From Proteobacteria bacterium UBA1847 (GTDB taxonomy: Bacteria; Pseudomonadota; Gammaproteobacteria; Steroidobacterales; Woeseiaceae), in NCBI GenBank assembly GCA_002338605.1, contig DDIP01000259.1, forward strand, positions 1 through 20,713: 20,713 bases of DNA, read 5' to 3'. A program made the translations under genes and the position numbers. Under the pieces are notes generated by a model, which had not been told where the DNA came from, did no database searches, and saw nothing but the letters and a program-made list of their open reading frames with translations. Positions within the stretch are counted from its first letter, which is position 1, and every line of letters starts with the position of its first letter. Below are positions 16,145 through 20,713 of the stretch, one piece after another.

Positions 16145-17162
16145 CTCGGATTGGTTAATGGCCGTAGCGGCACTCCTGCTCAGTGCATGTATTGCCGGCC
16201 TAATGAAAGTATATGCGCGGCGAGCAAAATTGTTGGACGTACCGAATGAGCGTAGTTCACATCAGGTAGTGACGGCCCGCGGCGGCGGACTAAGTATTGC
16301 TGTTGTATTTCTCGGCGCAATAATTTGGCTCTATGTCTTTGACAATTTCCCTACAGATGCCTTTTATTCTTTGTTGGTTGGTGGCGTTTTAGTCGCTGGC
16401 ATTGGCTTTGTCGACGACCATCGCCACGTATCGGCCAAGTGGCGGATTCTCGTTCATCTCTTTGCCGCAGTTTTTGCAATTGTGATATTGGGTGGATTTC
16501 CGGAAATACAGTTTGGCTCCAAGTTTGTAGACATGGGAATAGTCGGTGACGCAATGGCGATTCTATTTACGATTTGGTTCATAAATCTCTACAATTTCAT
16601 GGATGGCATTGATGGCATCGCTGCTGTTGAAGCTTTGTCTATCTGTGCAAGCGTGCTCCTAATATTGTTCGTTGGGGATGGTGGATACTTCGCGAACTTG
16701 CTGGTCGTGCTTGGTGCCGCCACTTTGGGCTTCCTTATTTGGAATTGGCCGCCCGCCAAGATATTTATGGGAGATGTCGGCAGCGGTTTTGTCGGTTTCA
16801 TTCTCGCAGCGATTGCCATCATTTCGAGCATTCACGGCAACTTGCCGATTTGGTGTTGGCTTATATTGGGCGGTGTATTCGTTGTCGATTCCACTGTCAC
16901 CTTGTTCACGAGAGTGATGAAAGGCGAGAAGTGGTACTCAGCTCACAATACGCACGCTTATCAAAAGGCATCTCGCCGGCTTGGCTCACATCGTGCTGTG
17001 ACGCTTTCAGTACTAGTCATTAACGTTGGGTGGCTGATGCCAATCGCCTGGTTGGCATCAGTGCACAAGGAATCGGGTTGGTGGCTGACGGCAGGCGCGT
17101 GGCTGCCTCTGGTCCTCATCTCGTTGCACTATCGAGCGGGTCGTCCGGATCCGGCAAACTAA
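16137..17162 (+). CDS. wbpL: WbpL-like undecaprenyl-phosphate HexNAc-1-phosphate transferase
   Basis: A 341-residue membrane enzyme of the WecA/MraY (glycosyltransferase 4, PNPT) family with about ten hydrophobic segments; WbpL of P. aeruginosa is of similar size. The motifs are in order: LLDVPNERSSHQVVTARGGG near residues 23-42, GFVDDHRHVSAKWR near 90, FINLYNFMDGIDGIAAVEA near 150-165, and AKIFMGDVGSGFVGF near 207. It would transfer a HexNAc-1-phosphate (QuiNAc, FucNAc or GlcNAc) to undecaprenyl phosphate, starting the repeat unit at the inner membrane. The ATG at 16137 overlaps the upstream stop by eight bases; the frame is open further upstream to 16035, but that part is inside wbpV and non-hydrophobic, so it was left out. 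Confidence 0.9.
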   Translation: MTSSDWLMAVAALLLSACIAGLMKVYARRAKLLDVPNERSSHQVVTARGGGLSIAVVFLGAIIWLYVFDNFPTDAFYSLLVGGVLVAGIGFVDDHRHVSAKWRILVHLFAAVFAIVILGGFPEIQFGSKFVDMGIVGDAMAILFTIWFINLYNFMDGIDGIAAVEALSICASVLLILFVGDGGYFANLLVVLGAATLGFLIWNWPPAKIFMGDVGSGFVGFILAAIAIISSIHGNLPIWCWLILGGVFVVDSTVTLFTRVMKGEKWYSAHNTHAYQKASRRLGSHRAVTLSVLVINVGWLMPIAWLASVHKESGWWLTAGAWLPLVLISLHYRAGRPDPAN

Positions 17163-17315
17163 TGTCGCGCGGGGTGTCAACAGTTTGGAGTCGGTATCGT
17201 TATACTGTCTTCGAGGCTGTTTGTTGAAACAATTAAGTTGGCAGCGACACCTCGCATTTGGTAAAGTTCTCCCACTTTTAACCCCGGTTAGGGTCCTCGA
17301 TAAGGCTCAAAGTTA
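17163..17315 (+). promoter_or_regulatory. Gap before wbpM with possible -10 box
   Basis: A 153-base spacer. It holds TATACT (17201-17206), a good -10 box, but no -35 box at the right distance. The short inverted repeat TAACC-CC-GGTTA lies at 17279-17290, 26 bases before the GTG start of wbpM. AAGG at about 17302-17305, ten bases before that GTG, is the likely ribosome binding site. The gap separates wbpM from the tightly packed genes upstream, so a separate or additional promoter is plausible but not shown. Confidence 0.25.
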
Positions 17316-19310
17316 GTGAATCGACCTGCCAGATCACACGAACTTCAGGGTCGGATACGGCAATTTATTCAGCTATGTCGGCTCCGGATGCTCACATTGT
17401 CCAGATACAGCAAACAAGCGCTGATGATCGTGGCGGATGTGCTCGCGTATTCCATGAGTGCAATCGTTTCGTTCTGGGTTGTTTATGGCACTACCGAGTT
17501 TAGCGCGCCAGTCTTGACAATTGCGGCGATAGCCGTACTCGTAGCAGCGCCCGTTCATTGGGTATTTGGGCTGTACGCATCGATTATTCGTTATATGGGA
17601 TTGGCACTTTTCGGAGTTGGGCTGAAGTCGACTCTTCTTGTGACCGCGATCGTGATGGCATCGGGTGCTCAAATGGGTGTCTTGAGTGCTCCAATTCGAG
17701 TTGGGATCGTATTTTGGGCATTCTCACTAGTTCTTGTTGTCGGCGGCCGACTTGCCGCGAAATTGTTCCTTAGTCGGCGCAATGTGAATCGGGAGTCCGT
17801 CATTATTTACGGTGCCGGAAAGGGTGGGGCGCAGCTAGTCACATCCCTGGTTGTCGGCGATGATTTCCTGCCGGTCGCACTGGTCGACGACGATCCCGAC
17901 TTGCTAGGCAAGAGAGTCAGTGGGCTAACGGTACATTCCGCTGAAAAGCTAGAGCAATTGGTGTCAGCGAAAGGAGCGACTGGTGTCTTGCTGGCAATGC
18001 CAAGTGCGTCGCGTCGCCGACGACGACAAGTATTGCAGCGGCTTTCAGAATTCCCGGTTCACGTTCAAACCATGCCCGATATCAGAGATATCGTGTCCGG
18101 TAAGGCTCGATTTGACGATATCAAAGACGTTGATGTCGAGGATCTGCTTGGCAGAGATCCGGTCCCGCCAAACCTTAGGTTGCTAGATGCTTGCATCAAA
18201 GGCAAGGTTGTCATGGTAACCGGCGCAGGAGGTTCGATTGGTTCTGAGCTCTGCCGACAAATCCTGGCGCTGTCGCCAAAAAGGCTAGTGTTGTTCGAAT
18301 TGTCTGAGGCGGCGCTTTATACGGTCGAAAGAATGATCAGGCAGACGGCGAGGGCGAGCGAAATTGAGTGCGATATCGTCCCGCTTCTCGGGTCTGTACA
18401 TCATGAACGCCGAATTTTCGAAGTTATGAAAGCGTTCAAGGTCAAGACGGTTTATCACGCTGCTGCCTATAAGCATGTGCCTATTGTGGAGCACAATATT
18501 TTTGAAGGAATTCACAATAACATTTTTGGAACATTGTATGCAGCAAGAGCGGCGATTGATGCTGGCGCTGAGTCATTCGTACTAATATCCACTGACAAGG
18601 CTGTCAATCCTTCCAACGTTATGGGTGCGACTAAGCGCTTTGCGGAACTGATATTGCAGGCTTTGCACTACAAAGCGACAAAGACAAAATTCAGCATGGT
18701 TCGCTTTGGAAATGTTCTGGAGTCGTCAGGATCCGTCGTTCCGTTGTTCAAAGAGCAAATCAAACGAGGCGGCCCAGTCACAGTTACGCATCGAGATATC
18801 ATTCGTTATTTCATGACTATTCCCGAAGCGGCGCAGCTCGTGATTCAGGCTGGTTCAATGGCATCAGGTGGTGATGTGTTTGTCCTTGACATGGGCAAGC
18901 CAGTGAAGATACTGGATCTCGCTAAGCGAATGGTCAACCTGATGGGTATGACGATTCGAGATGCTGAACATCCTGACGGCGATATTGAGATCGAGTTTGT
19001 AGGACTTCGCCCGGCGGAGAAGCTCTATGAAGAACTCTTGATCGGCTCGAACGTATCGGGAACCGGTCACCCACGAATCATGCGTGCCGATGAGGAATGT
19101 TTACCAAAGGAAGTGCTTTCCGACCTGCTCGATCAACTAAAGCGCGCGTCGCAGGAGCTTGATTTTGAGAAAGCTCGTGCAATTTTGTTGACCGCAGTGC
19201 AGGAATATGATCCTGAGAACGGTATCGAGGATCTGGTTTGGCTCCGCAAGGTAGCCTCCAATGACGCCACCGTTAGCGATCGCGTGATTGATTTTCCGCA
19301 TCGCGACTAA
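17316..19310 (+). CDS. wbpM: WbpM/FlaA1-type UDP-GlcNAc C4,C6-dehydratase, membrane form
   Basis: A 664-residue protein, essentially the length of P. aeruginosa WbpM. The N-terminal part has about four membrane helices (residues about 32-150), then a first nucleotide-binding fold (VIIYGAGKGGAQLV near 164). The C-terminal catalytic domain begins at M300 with VTGAGGSIGSELCRQIL. The catalytic region STDKAVNPSNVMGATK (residues 425-440) has methionine (M436), not tyrosine, four residues before the lysine (K440), the hallmark of the WbpM/FlaA1 subfamily. YHAAAYKHVPIVE and VRFGNVLESSGSVVPLF are also diagnostic. It makes UDP-4-keto-6-deoxy-GlcNAc, the precursor of UDP-QuiNAc/FucNAc, on the cytoplasmic face of the inner membrane. 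The GTG start has AAGG about ten bases upstream; the next ATG at 17388 would cut into the usual N-terminus. Confidence 0.95.
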   Translation: MNRPARSHELQGRIRQFIQLCRLRMLTLSRYSKQALMIVADVLAYSMSAIVSFWVVYGTTEFSAPVLTIAAIAVLVAAPVHWVFGLYASIIRYMGLALFGVGLKSTLLVTAIVMASGAQMGVLSAPIRVGIVFWAFSLVLVVGGRLAAKLFLSRRNVNRESVIIYGAGKGGAQLVTSLVVGDDFLPVALVDDDPDLLGKRVSGLTVHSAEKLEQLVSAKGATGVLLAMPSASRRRRRQVLQRLSEFPVHVQTMPDIRDIVSGKARFDDIKDVDVEDLLGRDPVPPNLRLLDACIKGKVVMVTGAGGSIGSELCRQILALSPKRLVLFELSEAALYTVERMIRQTARASEIECDIVPLLGSVHHERRIFEVMKAFKVKTVYHAAAYKHVPIVEHNIFEGIHNNIFGTLYAARAAIDAGAESFVLISTDKAVNPSNVMGATKRFAELILQALHYKATKTKFSMVRFGNVLESSGSVVPLFKEQIKRGGPVTVTHRDIIRYFMTIPEAAQLVIQAGSMASGGDVFVLDMGKPVKILDLAKRMVNLMGMTIRDAEHPDGDIEIEFVGLRPAEKLYEELLIGSNVSGTGHPRIMRADEECLPKEVLSDLLDQLKRASQELDFEKARAILLTAVQEYDPENGIEDLVWLRKVASNDATVSDRVIDFPHRD

Positions 19311-19335
19311 TCAACCCAATTCCAGAAAACAACTG

Positions 19336-19341
19336 TATAAT
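19336..19341 (+). promoter_or_regulatory. Consensus -10 box (TATAAT) before rmlA
   Basis: A perfect TATAAT lies 33 bases before the GTG start of rmlA, in a 64-base gap after wbpM. No matching -35 box is found 16-18 bases upstream (the region reads around CAACCC). Transcription would start near 19348, leaving a short leader with GGGAAG at 19365-19370 as the ribosome binding site. It suggests that the rml genes have their own promoter. Confidence 0.4.
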
Positions 19342-19374
19342 CCCGCGCTGTCAAGATAATGGCTGGGAAGAAAC

Positions 19375-20265
19375 GTGTCAAATCCGATCAAGAAAGGAAT
19401 CATCCTCGCCGGCGGTGCAGGCTCCCGGTTACACCCACTGACACTTTCCGTCAGCAAGCAGCTCATGCCGGTGTACGACAAGCCAATGATTTACTACCCC
19501 TTGTCGATACTGATGCTGGCTGGCATTCGTGATGTCCTTGTCATCACCACACCTGAAGATCAGGATGCCTTCGTACGCTTGCTAGGTGATGGTAGTCAAT
19601 GGGGCATTACAATCAGCTACGCCGTACAGCCGGACCCCGGCGGGCTCGCTCAGGCGTTTCTGATCGGCGAGGAGTTCGTCGCTGGCGATCCGGTGGCCCT
19701 GATCCTTGGCGACAACATCTTCTATGGCCACGGACTTCCGGAACAGCTGCGGGCAGCAGCCGATCGCGCATCGGGTGCTACTGTTTTTGCCTATCATGTC
19801 GATGATCCAGAACGCTACGGCGTCGTACAGTTTGATTCCGAAAGGCAGGCGATTGGTATTGAGGAAAAGCCCGCACATCCTAAATCGAACTACGCCGTTA
19901 CAGGCTTGTATTTTTACGATGATCGCGTAACTGAATTTGCCAGGGCCTTGTCCCCATCGCCACGCGGTGAATTGGAAATAACCGATCTTAATCGCGTCTA
20001 TCTCGAGAATGGCGCCCTGCAAGTCGAACTAATGGGACGCGGCGTCGCATGGTTGGATACCGGCACGCATGAATCGTTAATGGAAGCCGCCAATTTCATC
20101 GAAGTCATCCAACGGCGTCAGGGCCTGAAAATATCTTGCCCGGAAGAAATCGCGTTCAAGCTCGGCTATATCGATGCTGCCCGGGTCGAGAGTATTGCGA
20201 ACGGTCTAAAACAGAACGACTACGGCAAGTATTTGTTGAAAATGCTGAGTGACACGGTTTTTTGA
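19375..20265 (+). CDS. rmlA: Glucose-1-phosphate thymidylyltransferase
   Basis: A 296-residue enzyme that makes dTDP-glucose from dTTP and glucose-1-phosphate, the first step of dTDP-L-rhamnose synthesis. The N-terminal nucleotide-binding signature is [16 protein letters not shown], with serine where most members have threonine, followed by [31 protein letters not shown] holds the metal-binding aspartate, and [22 protein letters not shown] and [13 protein letters not shown] are diagnostic for RmlA. The length is normal (about 290). A GTG start is used because GGGAAG lies just upstream and no in-frame ATG precedes the signature. The stop overlaps the rmlC start as TGATG, so the two are coupled. 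It is more GC-rich and closer to housekeeping-like codon use than the middle of the locus. Confidence 0.97.
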   Translation: MSNPIKKGIILAGGAGSRLHPLTLSVSKQLMPVYDKPMIYYPLSILMLAGIRDVLVITTPEDQDAFVRLLGDGSQWGITISYAVQPDPGGLAQAFLIGEEFVAGDPVALILGDNIFYGHGLPEQLRAAADRASGATVFAYHVDDPERYGVVQFDSERQAIGIEEKPAHPKSNYAVTGLYFYDDRVTEFARALSPSPRGELEITDLNRVYLENGALQVELMGRGVAWLDTGTHESLMEAANFIEVIQRRQGLKISCPEEIAFKLGYIDAARVESIANGLKQNDYGKYLLKMLSDTVF

Positions 20266-20713
20266 TGCGGTTTATTGAGACAGACCTGCCGGGAGTAATT
20301 CGGATCGTGCCCGCTGTGCATGGCGATGATCGTGGCTACTTTATGGAAACCTGGCAGGCGAAAAAATTTCGCGAGGCGGGTATTGAGGCAGAATTCGTGC
20401 AGGATAATGTCAGCCAGTCATCAAGAGGGACGCTTCGAGGACTGCATTATCAGATTCGGCAGCCGCAAGGAAAATTGGTCCGCGTTGTATCGGGCGAGGT
20501 GCTTGACGTTGCAGTTGATATCAGGCGGGCGTCGCCAAGTTTTGGAAAGTGGGTTGGCGAAGTACTCTCTGGTGACAACAAGCATTTGTTGTGGGTACCA
20601 CCGGGGTTCGCACATGGGTTTCTCGTCTTGAGCGAATCTGCGATTTTCGAGTACAAGTGTTCGGACTACTACGCACCGGAGCACGAGCGCTCAATTCGCT
20701 GGGACGACCCTGA
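20265..20713 (+). CDS. rmlC: dTDP-4-dehydrorhamnose 3,5-epimerase, 3' partial
   Basis: The first 149 codons of rmlC run off the right edge; the full family length is about 180-185. The product starts [20 protein letters not shown]. It has the cupin-fold signatures RGYFMETW, FVQDNVSQSSRGTLRGLHYQ with the catalytic histidine at position 61, QGKLVRVVSGEVLDVAVDIR, and WVPPGFAHGFLVLSE. The visible end IRWDDP should contain the catalytic aspartate of the H-D pair. The enzyme epimerises dTDP-4-keto-6-deoxy-glucose at C3 and C5 in the dTDP-L-rhamnose pathway. The ATG overlaps the rmlA stop by one base. rmlB and rmlD are not seen and are expected downstream or elsewhere. Confidence 0.95.
   Translation, partial: MRFIETDLPGVIRIVPAVHGDDRGYFMETWQAKKFREAGIEAEFVQDNVSQSSRGTLRGLHYQIRQPQGKLVRVVSGEVLDVAVDIRRASPSFGKWVGEVLSGDNKHLLWVPPGFAHGFLVLSESAIFEYKCSDYYAPEHERSIRWDDP

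Noticed and set aside
17169..17255. Ten-base inverted repeat (GCGGGGTGTC and GACACCTCGC) around a 67-base loop before wbpM
   Set aside because: One position pairs only as G-U and the loop is long; a match of this quality is expected by chance in a stretch this size.
17235..17256. Sigma-54 promoter suggested by TTGGCAGCGACACC
   Set aside because: The second element does not have the required GC dinucleotide at the correct spacing after GG.
1..20713. CRISPR arrays, tRNA or rRNA genes, insertion sequences and attachment sites
   Set aside because: No regularly spaced repeats, transposase-like proteins, terminal inverted repeats or tRNA-like cloverleaf sequence were noticed; almost all bases are accounted for by genes.

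Overview
The window is a Wzx/Wzy-type polysaccharide locus (O antigen, capsule or exopolysaccharide) from a Gram-negative bacterium. The outer-membrane Wzi-type barrels, the SLBB export protein and a block matching the wbpV-wbpL-wbpM order of Pseudomonas aeruginosa O-antigen loci point to a gammaproteobacterium. I cannot name the genus from the sequence. Base composition is intermediate, with a visibly AT-richer stretch in the middle. Both edges cut genes: the first Wzi-type gene lacks its 5' end and rmlC lacks its 3' end.

Layout. (1) Positions 2-6614, plus strand: export and assembly genes. These are two tandem, overlapping Wzi-family outer-membrane proteins, a 920-residue OtnA-like export protein with six SLBB-type repeats, and a Wzz-type chain-length protein without a kinase domain. 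(2) About 6630-12673: an AT-richer glycan-specific module. It holds a Trm112-like/SAM methyltransferase, a GT4 glycosyltransferase on the minus strand (the only reverse gene), a Wzx flippase, a Wzy-type polymerase and a GT2 glycosyltransferase. (3) 12873-15182: GDP-mannose 4,6-dehydratase (gmd) and a second GT4 glycosyltransferase. (4) 15179-19310: a WbpV-like SDR reductase, the WbpL-like undecaprenyl-phosphate sugar-1-phosphate transferase and the WbpM-like UDP-GlcNAc 4,6-dehydratase. (5) 19375 to the end: rmlA and the start of rmlC for dTDP-L-rhamnose.

How they work together (inference from families). WbpM and WbpV would make UDP-QuiNAc or UDP-FucNAc. WbpL would load a sugar phosphate onto undecaprenyl phosphate. 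Three glycosyltransferases would extend the unit, probably with L-rhamnose and a GDP-6-deoxyhexose derived from Gmd, and the methyltransferase could decorate it. Wzx flips the unit, Wzy polymerises it and the Wzz-type protein sets chain length. The SLBB protein and the Wzi barrels suggest that at least part of the polymer is exported to the surface as a capsule-like layer. Missing from the window are a Wzc kinase, the enzyme acting after Gmd, and rmlB/rmlD.

I do not see a clearly new kind of system. The more unusual points are the tandem Wzi pair, the mixture of O-antigen-type initiation with capsule-type export genes, the single reverse-strand glycosyltransferase with a 3-base convergent junction, and the gmd without a visible partner enzyme. 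No gene-free stretch exceeds 300 bases; the longest is 199 bases (12674-12872).
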